Source: an uncultured Prevotellaceae bacterium (GTDB lineage Bacteria > Bacteroidota > Bacteroidia > Bacteroidales > Bacteroidaceae). From it: a stretch of 45,506 bases of DNA. The notes below the pieces were generated by a model. The model did not search any database, was not told the origin of the DNA, and saw nothing but the letters and a program-made list of their open reading frames with translations. The position numbers were made by a program, and so were the translations under genes. Position 1 is the first letter of the stretch. Every line of letters starts with the position of its first letter. This document shows positions 1 to 7,584 of the stretch, one piece after another. The DNA lies in NCBI GenBank assembly GCA_947168395.1, contig CAMVLT010000027.1, forward strand, positions 1 to 45,506, written 5' to 3'.

Positions 1-43
1 TGTTGTTTGCCATAATCTACCTTATTCTATAATATCCATGCCG

Positions 44-75
44 CAAAGATACGAATTTTTCCTGAAACCTCCAAA
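44..75 (-). promoter_or_regulatory. Bacteroidota-type promoter firing off the left edge
   Basis: On the minus strand a TTTG box (72-75) is followed after 20 bp by TATCTTTG (44-51), matching the Bacteroidota -33/-7 consensus. It would drive a gene running off the left edge. A possible ATG lies at 11-13, giving only MANN before the sequence ends, so the gene cannot be identified. A five-codon reading frame (MDIIE) precedes it in the leader. Nothing else recognisable lies in 76-179. Confidence 0.6.
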
Positions 76-179
76 TGTTTGGGGAGAATTTACGCAGAAG
101 CTTCTTTTAGGGGGATGATCAGTGGAACCGTCTCCTCTGCCTTTCAGCGAAGGCTTGGAACGGAGCGGGCACGAATCAA

Positions 180-221
180 GGCAGGAGGTATACAACTGTA
201 AAACAGTGTGTGCCTCCTGCC
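180..221 (-). terminator. stem-loop terminator of left cassette
   Basis: Downstream of the small peptide gene, GGCAGGAGG (180-188) pairs perfectly with CCTCCTGCC (213-221). An inner ACTGT/ACAGT pairing extends the helix. No clean T run follows on the minus strand, so termination is inferred from position and stem strength. Confidence 0.5.
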
Positions 222-255
222 TGTCATTGTTTTCGCTTTTGCGGAGATTTCTCGT

Positions 256-396
256 TTAGGGATCTTGAGTTTCCTCACCGGGAACGTAGGGCTCGGGCTT
301 GAACTCCATGGAAGTTACGTCGAACTGCATAACCTCCTCGCCAAGTCCAAGTGCTATGACTTCTGATTCCGGTTTTAAATAAATCTTCTTTTCCAT
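256..396 (-). CDS. small acidic peptide, partner of left BspA-like protein (46 aa)
   Basis: A 46-residue protein starting MEKKIYLKPESEVI. The start at 396 is preferred over an in-frame upstream ATG at 444, because the upstream codons fall in the intercistronic stem-loop and are lysine/arginine-rich. It also makes the N terminus match the second copy at 11736, which starts MEKKIYFAPFTEVI. There is no signal peptide or membrane segment; the C-terminal half is acidic and proline-rich. It lies 92 bp after the left BspA-like gene, with a stem-loop between them. The same gene order recurs in the right cassette. It resembles, from memory, a widespread class of short Bacteroidales peptides of unknown function. 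The function is not known. Confidence 0.65.
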   Translation of the reverse strand: MEKKIYLKPESEVIALGLGEEVMQFDVTSMEFKPEPYVPGEETQDP

Positions 397-426
397 TTTC
401 TTTCTTTGCTTTCTTTTTCTTTTAAT

Positions 427-461
427 GGCAGGGGCGTGCCACAAAGGAACACCCCCCTGCC
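427..461 (-). promoter_or_regulatory. intercistronic stem-loop between BspA-like gene and small peptide
   Basis: A 12-bp stem with one mismatch (GGCAGGGGCGTG at 427-438 against 450-461) sits just after the BspA stop codon on the minus strand. An equivalent GCAGGGG-type hairpin sits in the same place in the right cassette (11681-11709). It could be a partial terminator or an mRNA-stabilising processing site setting the protein:peptide ratio. There is no T tract of terminator quality. Confidence 0.55.
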
Positions 462-488
462 TGTTGTGTTAGCATATCAGTCGCAGAA

Positions 489-3400
489 TTACTTCTGGAT
501 GAACTTCTTGCCGTTCTGGATGTACATCTGACCCTTCACAGGAGTAGCAACCTTCATACCACGCAGGTTGTAGATCTCGCCGCTCTCGTTCATGGCCTTC
601 ACGTACTGCTTAACCTCGTCGATGCTGGTGAACTCGCCATCGAGGAAGATGATGTCACGAGCCTTGTCGGGATAAGCTGTACCCTGGTAAGCGCTCATCG
701 GGAATACAATCTTCTTGGCAGGAATCAAACGGACATCCTGATAGAAGATCCACTTGCCACCCTTGCCAGTGAACTTGTAAACGTCATCGTCGTCAGTGCT
801 GGGAATAGGACAACCGGTAACCTTCAGCTCGTTCTTGTAGTCAAGCGTGCTCTGGTACTTCGTGTTCTGCGTGCTGTGCTGCTCAAACTTCACGGGCTGG
901 TTCTTATCGGTCGTGATGATGACAGCTGCACTACCAGGAGCATAGTACTGGTCAGCCTTGAATACGTATGTACCATTGGTGGTCTGCTTAGCAAATGCCT
1001 TCATCTCAGCCGTGGTAGGAGTTACATAGTTGTAGTTGTCGCCAGTCATGACATCATCTTCAGTCTCAGTGGGCACTATATCATCAGCACCTCCACCATC
1101 GATGTTATCATCGCCGTCCTCAAACATACGTGCACCCACATACTCCTTGAAGTACTTACTGGTCTTGGGATCGCCGGCAGCCGGGATCTTGTAGAATTTG
1201 TTGTTGTGCTTAGCACCGTAGGCGTAGATGTTGTCGCCATCCTGATAAGCAGTCCAAACCTTCACAGTAGCACCGTCCTGCTTGGCTGCCTCAGTGGGAA
1301 TCCATGTACCATAGTCGGGGTTGTAGTACACAGCAACGTATGTATCTTGATCGTTAACCTTGTTAGGACCAATAACGGGAATCGACTGCTCGACAGTTTG
1401 CAGGTCGGTGTAGACCTCCTCATATTCGGGCTCCTTAATGCCACCGTCGTGCTTCAAGAGTTCATAAGACTCCTTAGTCACCCAAACAGTGGGTTTCGGG
1501 TTTCTACCAACCTTACCGAATACCTTACCCTCGATGAAGCCGAAGTACTTATTGGCATCGATAATGCTTGAGAGGTCATCATCGCAGCCGCTCAGGCCTT
1601 CAATCTCAGGAACGGTACCCATCGTCTTGTCGGTTCTGACAACGCGGTTCACGCTGATGAACTTCACTTCCTTCAGGGCATCGGTGCTGTTGAACGTACC
1701 CTCACCGAGGCTTACCAGCTTGGTGTTGATGAAATCAACATTCTCCAGGGCCTTGTCGTTCTGGAACACGAACGAACCCATCAGCTCAACGCTTGACGGA
1801 ATAATCATGCGGTAGCTGTCGTCAGCCTGCTTTGTACCCTTCAGGGCCTTCAGCTGTGACAGAGCCTTGTCGGCGATGACCTTCAGACCCGGACGGAGCG
1901 GGGTGTAGTTGTCGTCAGCAAGCAGCGTCTCGGGGAGAGTCAGCTCAACCAGAGTGTTGTTGGGCTCGTCAACAGTAGCCTCGAACAGGTTGTTCAGCAC
2001 GGTAATCTGAGAGTTGGACAGGTCGAGCTTCTTGAGAGAAGTACCCTTCAGGATACCTGCGGGCAGGCACTCCAGATCGTCGTTGATAACAAGCTCGTTC
2101 AGGTTGTTGTCGCACTCGAAGGTGCTGCCTTCCAGATTCTTGAAGGGAGCCTCGGGAGCAAACTTCACGCTGAGCAGAGCAGAGTTGTTAGCAAATGCCA
2201 GGTCGCCAACCTTCGTGAGACCGGTCAGGGCGGTCAGGTCGAACGTCGGGATGGCAGTACCGCGGAAGGCTTCCTTACCGATAGAAGTAACGGTAGCGGG
2301 AATACCAGTAGAGATAGTTCTCAGGTTCAAGCACCATACGAACTGCTTGTCAGCAATCTTGGTGAGACCCAGAGGCAGGGCAACGCTTTCCAGCGTGGTG
2401 TTAGCCTGTACATAGAATCCTTCAGCTTCGCAGCCCTCAACCAGAGTCTTGGCGCGGCGGATGTTCTGAGTAAGGCCGTTAGGCATCAAGGTCAGGGCAG
2501 TGTTCTTCAGGCCGATTGACTTCAGCGGAGTGTTGTCCCAAACACCCTTACCAATCATGTCGTTGGTAATCTGTGTACCATTGTTCAGGTTCACATATTC
2601 AGTCTCAGTACCCATGAAGGCGTAGTTGTCAATCTTCTCCAGGTTAGCGGCGCAGGAGCCGAGCTTGGCGTTGATGTGAGTGTTACGGAATGCATTGGCA
2701 CCGATAGTCTTCGTACAAGCGGGGAAGGAGAACGAGGTAGTACCGGCAGTCCAGTCCTCGGTAGCAACACCGATACAGTTCACGAATGCGCTCTCACCCC
2801 AAGTCTCAATCTTACCGTTGTCAATCTGAACCTTCGTCAGCACGGTGTTGTTGTTGAACTTCTTCGGGTCGGTCTCGGGAACCTCCTTCTCAGCAAGAGC
2901 GTTCATTGCATCCTCCAGCTCTTGCAACAGAGTAGGATCAGCCTCATTCACAAGTGCATAGGCAGCTGCGGTGGTTTCCATCAAGGTCTCAGCAGCGTCA
3001 ATGGCAGCCTCTAACTGCTCCAGAGTCATACCCTTCTCCTGAGTACTACCATTCTTTACAAGGGTGAGCACACCATTGTGATTGGTATACTGAGCCTTGG
3101 TCTTGTTGTCAGCGTAGGCAATCAGAGCCTTCCACTCGTCGTATGCCTTGTTCATGGCATCTCTCTTGGCGATTGTCTGTGAATGAACAGTAGCATAGTC
3201 CTGAATGTCATAGCCCTTAGGATTCTGGGTGTTCTGTGCATAGTTAGCCTGGAACAAAGTCTCTACGATGAATTCGTAATCGTCAATGTCAGACTGTTCT
3301 GTCAGCTTGGCCAGATTTGCCTCCGTCGGACTCTTTACAGCAGCCTTAAGTTCGTTGCTGGCAGTGCTCCATGTCGGCCAGATAGCGTTCAGAGCATCAT

Positions 3401-4487
3401 CAGTTGCCTTCTGTGTCTCGTAGTCGAGCTTAGCAATCTCGTATGCTCTTTTCTTAGTCTTGTAATCGCAAGTAGCGAGGTTTACACCAAGGAAGTTGTT
3501 CCGGATCTGAACGAGGTTTCTCCAAGCAGCCTCAGCTTCTTCAGCCTGAGTCTTCAGGCCCTTCATCTTCTTGGCACCCCATTCAGCGTAGTCCTCAGAG
3601 GTCTCAGCCAGAGGAACGGCAACGATCTGGTTCTTTCTTGAACCAATGGTACGGACAAGATTTCCGTTGGAGTGCAATAAAGCTCCTGCATTCATCTTTG
3701 CGAAAGATCCGCTCTTATTCACCTTAACAATCTGATACAACTGACCGCTTGTGTCGCTGCCTTTTTCTGTATCGCTAAGAACAACGTAAATTGTCTCGGT
3801 AACATCAGTGTCAGTTTCATCCTTCTTCAGCACGAATACCTTCTTACCCTTGTAGGCGCCATCCAAGGTAATCACACCGTTCTCGAAGACGGGAATAGTG
3901 TAGTCCTCAACAGAGCCATCTACCAGTGCTTTAAGAGCATCGTATTTTTCCTTAGCATCCTTGTACTCCTGGCTGTCCTTGTTGTCAACGGTCTTCATGG
4001 GAACGTGGGCAAAAGCATAGGCAGGAACACCCTTCAAGCCGGCAGTAGTCGTCACGATAAACTGCGTGATGTTACCGTTCAGCGGCTGAATCTGATTAGT
4101 CTTAAGGCTTTCCAAAGCAGAAGCCTCAATCTTGAGAGCAAATGTGTAGCCAGTGAGCGCGGGCCTGTTGGTACCCTGCTCCTGAGTCACATTGTCACGT
4201 ACCCATGCAATGTAGCCTCCCAAGAACCAATCATCGGAGAGGGATGACACATACAAAGGTTTGTCGTTGTCATTCCCGTTTAACACCTGGTCAGGAATGA
4301 CAACCGTCATACCGTTGCTCGGAACAGCGGCATAACCAAGCACCTGGGCTTTATTGCCAGCGAGCTCCTTGCAAACAAGATTCTTGCTTGTGAAGACGTC
4401 GCCGACATAGGCCAAAGCACTCGTGCTAACTGTGGCCAGCAGCCCCAGAAGCATCAACTTCAAACTTAAAGTCTTTTTCATTTTCAT
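489..4487 (-). CDS. BspA-like leucine-rich-repeat surface protein, left copy (1332 aa)
   Basis: A secreted giant protein. A signal peptide (residues 1-26, ending STSALA) is followed by a beta-rich N-terminal part. A long alpha-helical, probably coiled-coil stretch follows (about 270-540, rich in A, E, K, L). BspA-type LRR_5 repeats then run from about 555 to 945 (units such as TIGANAFRNT and VTSIGKEAFRGT). The C terminus reads IYNLRGMKVATPVKGQMYIQ and then NGKKFIQK, which resembles the end of many Prevotella secreted proteins, possibly a sorting tail. BspA-family proteins act in adhesion and host binding. The start at 4487 gives a normal signal peptide; an ATG 18 codons upstream is also in frame. 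Its leader, start and first codons are identical to the right copy, but the mature proteins differ. No consensus promoter was found upstream in this orientation, so the gene may be silent here. Confidence 0.85.
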   Translation of the reverse strand: MKMKKTLSLKLMLLGLLATVSTSALAYVGDVFTSKNLVCKELAGNKAQVLGYAAVPSNGMTVVIPDQVLNGNDNDKPLYVSSLSDDWFLGGYIAWVRDNVTQEQGTNRPALTGYTFALKIEASALESLKTNQIQPLNGNITQFIVTTTAGLKGVPAYAFAHVPMKTVDNKDSQEYKDAKEKYDALKALVDGSVEDYTIPVFENGVITLDGAYKGKKVFVLKKDETDTDVTETIYVVLSDTEKGSDTSGQLYQIVKVNKSGSFAKMNAGALLHSNGNLVRTIGSRKNQIVAVPLAETSEDYAEWGAKKMKGLKTQAEEAEAAWRNLVQIRNNFLGVNLATCDYKTKKRAYEIAKLDYETQKATDDALNAIWPTWSTASNELKAAVKSPTEANLAKLTEQSDIDDYEFIVETLFQANYAQNTQNPKGYDIQDYATVHSQTIAKRDAMNKAYDEWKALIAYADNKTKAQYTNHNGVLTLVKNGSTQEKGMTLEQLEAAIDAAETLMETTAAAYALVNEADPTLLQELEDAMNALAEKEVPETDPKKFNNNTVLTKVQIDNGKIETWGESAFVNCIGVATEDWTAGTTSFSFPACTKTIGANAFRNTHINAKLGSCAANLEKIDNYAFMGTETEYVNLNNGTQITNDMIGKGVWDNTPLKSIGLKNTALTLMPNGLTQNIRRAKTLVEGCEAEGFYVQANTTLESVALPLGLTKIADKQFVWCLNLRTISTGIPATVTSIGKEAFRGTAIPTFDLTALTGLTKVGDLAFANNSALLSVKFAPEAPFKNLEGSTFECDNNLNELVINDDLECLPAGILKGTSLKKLDLSNSQITVLNNLFEATVDEPNNTLVELTLPETLLADDNYTPLRPGLKVIADKALSQLKALKGTKQADDSYRMIIPSSVELMGSFVFQNDKALENVDFINTKLVSLGEGTFNSTDALKEVKFISVNRVVRTDKTMGTVPEIEGLSGCDDDLSSIIDANKYFGFIEGKVFGKVGRNPKPTVWVTKESYELLKHDGGIKEPEYEEVYTDLQTVEQSIPVIGPNKVNDQDTYVAVYYNPDYGTWIPTEAAKQDGATVKVWTAYQDGDNIYAYGAKHNNKFYKIPAAGDPKTSKYFKEYVGARMFEDGDDNIDGGGADDIVPTETEDDVMTGDNYNYVTPTTAEMKAFAKQTTNGTYVFKADQYYAPGSAAVIITTDKNQPVKFEQHSTQNTKYQSTLDYKNELKVTGCPIPSTDDDDVYKFTGKGGKWIFYQDVRLIPAKKIVFPMSAYQGTAYPDKARDIIFLDGEFTSIDEVKQYVKAMNESGEIYNLRGMKVATPVKGQMYIQNGKKFIQK

Positions 4488-4640
4488 TTGAGTTTTGTTT
4501 GTTAATAAATAAAGTGAATTAAAAAAATAGTTAAATTTCATTACAGTTCTTTTCTTCTCTTGTCCTTCTTCTTGTTTTTTAAAACGTTAGTACTTACTTA
4601 CCTTTTACGCGTACGCGCCCACAATATAGCACGGGCTATG
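4470..4640. repeat. 171-bp perfect inverted repeat, left arm
   Basis: The reverse complement of 4470-4640 equals 7585-7755 at every one of 171 positions by direct base-by-base comparison. It spans the leader and the first codons of the left BspA-like gene. Identity stops sharply on the inner side; on the coding side similarity continues with scattered differences through the signal peptide. It contains a 10-bp palindrome, CGCGTACGCG (4608-4617). Confidence 0.97.
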
Positions 4641-4672
4641 TGCCACGCTTTCCCGAAACGCCCTGTAGAAAA

Positions 4673-4700
4673 GGAAAACGCCTCGCTTTGGGGCGAGGCG
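4673..4700 (-). terminator. rho-independent terminator of tyrosine recombinase
   Basis: A perfect 8-bp GC-rich stem (CGCCTCGC at 4679-4686 with 4693-4700, 6-nt loop) is followed on the minus strand by TTTTCCTT. It lies 39 bp beyond the recombinase stop and before the left BspA-like leader. It would stop recombinase transcripts from reading into that gene. Confidence 0.8.
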
Positions 4701-4722
4701 GGTAACAAACGGGTAACAAAAG
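4701..4722 (+). repeat. 22-bp direct repeat, left copy (GGTAACAAAC type)
   Basis: A GGTAACAAAC core followed by a second GGTAACAA half. It matches 7279-7300 in the same orientation at 20 of 22 positions. Each copy holds two tandem GGTAACAA units, as expected for a recombinase-binding or attachment site. It lies 17 bp from the recombinase stop codon. Confidence 0.7.
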
Positions 4723-4738
4723 TGCGATGAAATCGGCG

Positions 4739-5908
4739 TTATTTGCGCTTTTTCTTGGTCTTGCGGAACAGGTCGCTCACGCTGTCAACGGCGGCGTCGC
4801 GCCGGGAGTCGACCACTGCGGCGTACATGGTTGTTGTCGTGATGCTGCGGTGTCCCAGCAGCTTCGAGATGGTGTACAGGTCGGTGCCCGCCGTCAGTGC
4901 CATTGTGGCATAGCAGTGGCGGCTGGTGTGGAACGTCACGTACTTGCCGATGCCGGCCTGCTGCACCCACTTCTTGACGGTGCGGCTCACGCTGCTCTTG
5001 TCAGGCAGCCGGAACACACGCTCGTCGTCCTGTCCGCGCTCCGGCAGCCACCTCACGGCCTCGCAGCTCAGCTTGCACTGTATTGGCTCCTGTGTCTTCT
5101 GCATAATCATCACCAGCCGCCAGCCGTTCCCCCACCGGCGTATGTTGCTCCACCTCATTTGGCTCACATCGCTATACCGCAGTCCCGTGAAGCAGCAGAA
5201 CATGAAGGCCTGCTTCACCATTTCATTGGCACAAGGCGTGGCTGACAGTGTCACCACCTCGCCGGCCTCCAAGTATTCCTTCGTAACCTCCGGACGGCGG
5301 GGCAGCTCGCCTTTTTTCAGCGATTCCACCGGGTTTTTGGCGGCTGCGCCGTCTTTCACAGCCTCGCTCAACATGTTACGAAAAACCCCGAAGTAGTGGT
5401 ACACGCTCACCCCCGACAGCAAACTACCCGTCGCCGTCTTCGCCCGCTTCATATACTCCGCAAAACGGTAGCACAGCTGCGAGTCCACATCCTTTATCAA
5501 CAGCGTATCCATCTTGCGGCCCAAGAACGCACGCAAATGGTACTCCATGTTGCCTACCATCGTTACATAGCTCGATCCACGATGGCTCCGAGTACAGTCG
5601 GCCTTGTAGCGTTCCAGGTACTCGCCCACCGTCATCCGTGCCATCTTCAGGGTTCTCATCCCCGACCTGCCCATCAACAGGTCTATCGTACGTTGTGCCT
5701 TCAGCACATTGGCCGCCTGTAGTGTCTCCTCATTTACCAGATGGTCGGCCTCCGACTGTTCAGGAATTAGGTAGAGCTTCAGAAACTCATACGTCCGCCG
5801 ACCGTTCACGTAGGTGTCTAAATAGATGGAGTAGTTGCCGTTTCTCAGGGCCTTCAGCCTGATCTTGACAGGCTCCTTCACCTTCATTACTTTCTTCTCT
5901 TTTTCCAT
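4739..5908 (-). CDS. tyrosine-type site-specific recombinase / integrase (389 aa)
   Basis: A full-length Bacteroidetes integrase. An N-terminal arm-binding domain (about 1-90, RLKALRNGNYSIYLDTYVNG) is followed by a SAM-like core-binding domain (about 105-205) and a C-terminal catalytic domain. The catalytic set is present: Arg in FTGLRYSD (about 242), Lys in MQKTQ (about 270), HTSRH (about 325-329), GHRS (about 351) and Tyr in TTTMYAAV (about 361). The start at 5908 is chosen because TATCTTTG lies just upstream; the 24-codon extension would overlap the promoter. It lies between two inverted repeats and two direct repeats, so its target is probably local. Members of this family run both conjugative-element integration and invertible surface-gene switches in Bacteroides. 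Which applies here is not shown by sequence alone. Confidence 0.92.
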   Translation of the reverse strand: MEKEKKVMKVKEPVKIRLKALRNGNYSIYLDTYVNGRRTYEFLKLYLIPEQSEADHLVNEETLQAANVLKAQRTIDLLMGRSGMRTLKMARMTVGEYLERYKADCTRSHRGSSYVTMVGNMEYHLRAFLGRKMDTLLIKDVDSQLCYRFAEYMKRAKTATGSLLSGVSVYHYFGVFRNMLSEAVKDGAAAKNPVESLKKGELPRRPEVTKEYLEAGEVVTLSATPCANEMVKQAFMFCCFTGLRYSDVSQMRWSNIRRWGNGWRLVMIMQKTQEPIQCKLSCEAVRWLPERGQDDERVFRLPDKSSVSRTVKKWVQQAGIGKYVTFHTSRHCYATMALTAGTDLYTISKLLGHRSITTTTMYAAVVDSRRDAAVDSVSDLFRKTKKKRK

Positions 5909-5921
5909 AGCGTTTTTTCCG

Positions 5922-5929
5922 CAAAGATA
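5922..5929 (-). promoter_or_regulatory. -7 box of recombinase promoter
   Basis: TATCTTTG on the minus strand lies 13 bp upstream of the recombinase ATG. No good TTTG box is found 19-20 bp further upstream, so the promoter may be weak or activated. The implied leader is very short. It is back-to-back with the Rpn promoter. Confidence 0.5.
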
Positions 5930-5966
5930 CGAAAAAAAGTACAACTGCGATTTCCGCGTCAAAACA

Positions 5967-5998
5967 TTTGGCCGTTTCACGGAAAAATGCTACCTTTG
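5967..5998 (+). promoter_or_regulatory. promoter of Rpn-type nuclease gene
   Basis: TTTG (5967-5970), a 20-bp spacer and TACCTTTG (5991-5998) match the Bacteroidota consensus exactly. The box lies 18 bp before the ATG at 6017. This argues against an in-frame ATG at 5987, which would lie inside the promoter. Confidence 0.8.
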
Positions 5999-6016
5999 CA
6001 GCAAAACAGACAGATT

Positions 6017-6967
6017 ATGATAGTAGCAAACCCCATTTACGATATCGTGTTCAAGTACCTCTTAGAGGACGAGCGCATAGCCCGCACTCTGCTGTCGGCA
6101 CTTTTGAAAAAGGACGTTGTGGAAGTAGTGTCCCGACGGAACGAATACTCCAACATCGGGCGTGACGGACTCTCCGTGTTCCGCATCGACTTCGGAGCCA
6201 CCATCCAGGAAAGCGATGGCTCGCGTCACCTGATACTGATAGAGTTGCAGAAAACTTGGCTCGAAACCGAGACACTGCGTTTCCGCCAGTATCTCGGCGC
6301 ACAATATGCCAATGTGGAAAACATGCTGCCAGAAAATGGTGGGGCTTACGCCATACCGATGGTGACCGTCTACCTGCTGGGCCACAAGGTAGGCGACATC
6401 GAAGAACCGGTGCTCTATGTGCGTCGCCAGTCATACGACTACAACGACCATCTGGTGACAAAAGGATTGCCAGACCCGTTCGTCGACAGTCTGACACACG
6501 ACAGCATCATCGTACAGATACCCCGTCTTCACGGACAGGTGAACAATCGGCTGGACAAGGTGCTGAGCATCTTCGACCAGACACGTATGGACCAGCATAA
6601 CAAGCATGTGCTCGACATCGACGAGTCAGCCTATACTGGTGATGACGAGATGATCCGCATCGTCAACCGTCTAATGGCAGCAGCTGCTGATGCCAAGATG
6701 CGCCACGACATGAATGTTGAGGACGAATACTTCTCGATTATTGAGAAGAGGGAGACCGAGGTAATGCTTGCCAAAAAAGAACTGGCAGAAACAAAAGCCG
6801 AAATGAAGGAAAAAGACGCCCAGCTGGAGCAGATGGACGCCCAGCTGGAGCAGATGACGCGCAACTCGATAGTTGCCCTCTTGAAAAGCGGAATGACGCC
6901 GAAGGCCATTGCTGAAGCCCTCGGCGTTGATGCAAGTCTTGTAAGCAGGATTGCAGAAGGCCAATAG
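6017..6967 (+). CDS. Rpn-family PD-(D/E)XK nuclease / putative transposase (316 aa)
   Basis: The N terminus MIVANPIYDIVFKYLLEDER and the nuclease core are typical of the Rpn / PDDEXK family transposases common in Bacteroidales. Asp in RIDFGA (about 57-58) and Glu-Leu-Gln in LIELQKTW (about 75-77) fit the D...ExQ active site. A coiled-coil stretch (about 245-285) contains a perfect 7-residue tandem repeat, DAQLEQM. The end, SGMTPKAIAEALGVDASLVS, looks like a small helix-turn-helix. Rpn proteins are RecA-independent recombination-promoting nucleases in E. coli. It is transcribed divergently from the recombinase, so both share a 108-bp control region. A role in recombination between the flanking repeats is possible; many Rpn genes, however, are free-standing. 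Confidence 0.88.
   Translation: MIVANPIYDIVFKYLLEDERIARTLLSALLKKDVVEVVSRRNEYSNIGRDGLSVFRIDFGATIQESDGSRHLILIELQKTWLETETLRFRQYLGAQYANVENMLPENGGAYAIPMVTVYLLGHKVGDIEEPVLYVRRQSYDYNDHLVTKGLPDPFVDSLTHDSIIVQIPRLHGQVNNRLDKVLSIFDQTRMDQHNKHVLDIDESAYTGDDEMIRIVNRLMAAAADAKMRHDMNVEDEYFSIIEKRETEVMLAKKELAETKAEMKEKDAQLEQMDAQLEQMTRNSIVALLKSGMTPKAIAEALGVDASLVSRIAEGQ
6815..6856 (+). repeat. 21-bp perfect tandem duplication inside Rpn gene
   Basis: 6815-6835 and 6836-6856 are identical. Each encodes DAQLEQM in frame, adding one heptad to the predicted coiled coil. Heptad-length slippage of this type can vary between strains without breaking the frame. Confidence 0.9.
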
Positions 6968-7137
6968 GCAAAACCAACCCCAAGCCGCCAAGACAGCCTA
7001 TTGCGTAATATATACCAACAGGCTGTTAGCCAGCTTGTACGACGCCATACGTTCGCGGATAAGCTCTTTTATGACACATCCTCTGTGTCTTTGCGTCTTT
7101 GCATACTAAATCCAAACCACACATACGGCAAACCAGA

Positions 7138-7200
7138 AGTTCCCCCTATGGGAACTAAGACTTCCCCCTAAGGGAACGGACAGTTCCCATAGGGGGAACT
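7138..7200. repeat. REP-like palindrome with three AGTTCCC-type units
   Basis: AGTTCCCCCTATGGGAACT (7138-7156) and its exact reverse complement (7182-7200) form a 19-bp perfect inverted repeat with a 25-nt loop. The loop holds a third, imperfect unit (about 7160-7178). Each arm is itself partly palindromic (GTTCCC/GGGAAC). TTTTA follows on the plus strand. It could terminate the Rpn transcript or be a dispersed REP element. It is the main structure in the 770-bp non-coding stretch 6968-7737. The rest of that stretch holds a weak ACAGCCT/AGGCTGT pairing near 6992-7026, a CGCGCGCG run near 7308, the direct repeat, the promoter and the long leader. Confidence 0.8.
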
Positions 7201-7278
7201 TTTACTCAGCCCTGCCCGCTCTGCCAGCCACCCTTGTCCCGACCGTCAGTCTACCCGCTGGAACCAGCCAGCACGTCA

Positions 7279-7300
7279 GGTAACAAACAGGTAACAATAG
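7279..7300 (+). repeat. 22-bp direct repeat, right copy (GGTAACAAAC type)
   Basis: Matches 4701-4722 in the same orientation at 20 of 22 positions. Together the two copies bracket 2.6 kb with the recombinase and Rpn genes. Confidence 0.7.
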
Positions 7301-7506
7301 TATAAATCGCGCGCGCACACGTACCTTAATATAATATATACAGTGGACCAGCTCATCACCGGTTGCCGTTCCGACGTAAAATCGACACTGTCCGCTGCCA
7401 TTGCTCGATTTTAGCAACAAAATAGTTTAAAATTCAAGAAAATTAGGCCCAAAAAGCCCCTTCAGGCAAAAAAATCGCACATTTTCATTAAAAAAAGCGG
7501 AAAAAG

Positions 7507-7538
7507 TTTGTTACTTTCACAAAATATTCCTAAATTTG
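7507..7538 (+). promoter_or_regulatory. promoter of right BspA-like cassette
   Basis: TTTG (7507-7510), a 20-bp spacer and TAAATTTG (7531-7538) match the Bacteroidota consensus. Transcription would start near 7545, giving a leader of about 190 nt that contains the whole inverted repeat up to the ATG. The box lies 47 bp inside the repeat boundary, so it belongs to the invertible part and not to the cassette. No equivalent exists upstream of the left cassette. Confidence 0.8.
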
Positions 7539-7584
7539 CAGCGGACTTTGGTATCAAACCATTGTTCAAACGCGCGGAACGCCC

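Larger units (their letters stand above)
4641..7584. other. candidate invertible DNA segment carrying its own recombinase
   Basis: This 2,944-bp segment is bounded by the 171-bp inverted repeats. It holds a tyrosine recombinase with terminator, an Rpn-type nuclease, a direct-repeat pair, a REP-like palindrome and a single outward promoter at its right end. Inversion across the repeats would keep both BspA reading frames intact, because the repeats cover the start codons. It would move the promoter from the right to the left cassette. The structure is seen directly; the switching is inferred. Excision or integration as a small mobile element is the main alternative. Confidence 0.6.

Noticed and set aside
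118..133. ATCAGTGGAACCGTCT near the left end resembles ATCAGCGGAACCGTCT at 45268-45283
   Set aside because: 15 of 16 matching bases is expected by chance several times in a window of this size, so no element boundaries are inferred.
4487..4541. 18-codon N-terminal extension of the BspA-like proteins (also 7684-7737)
   Set aside because: It is identical in both copies only because it lies in the 171-bp repeat. The downstream start gives a textbook signal peptide, so the extension is treated as leader.
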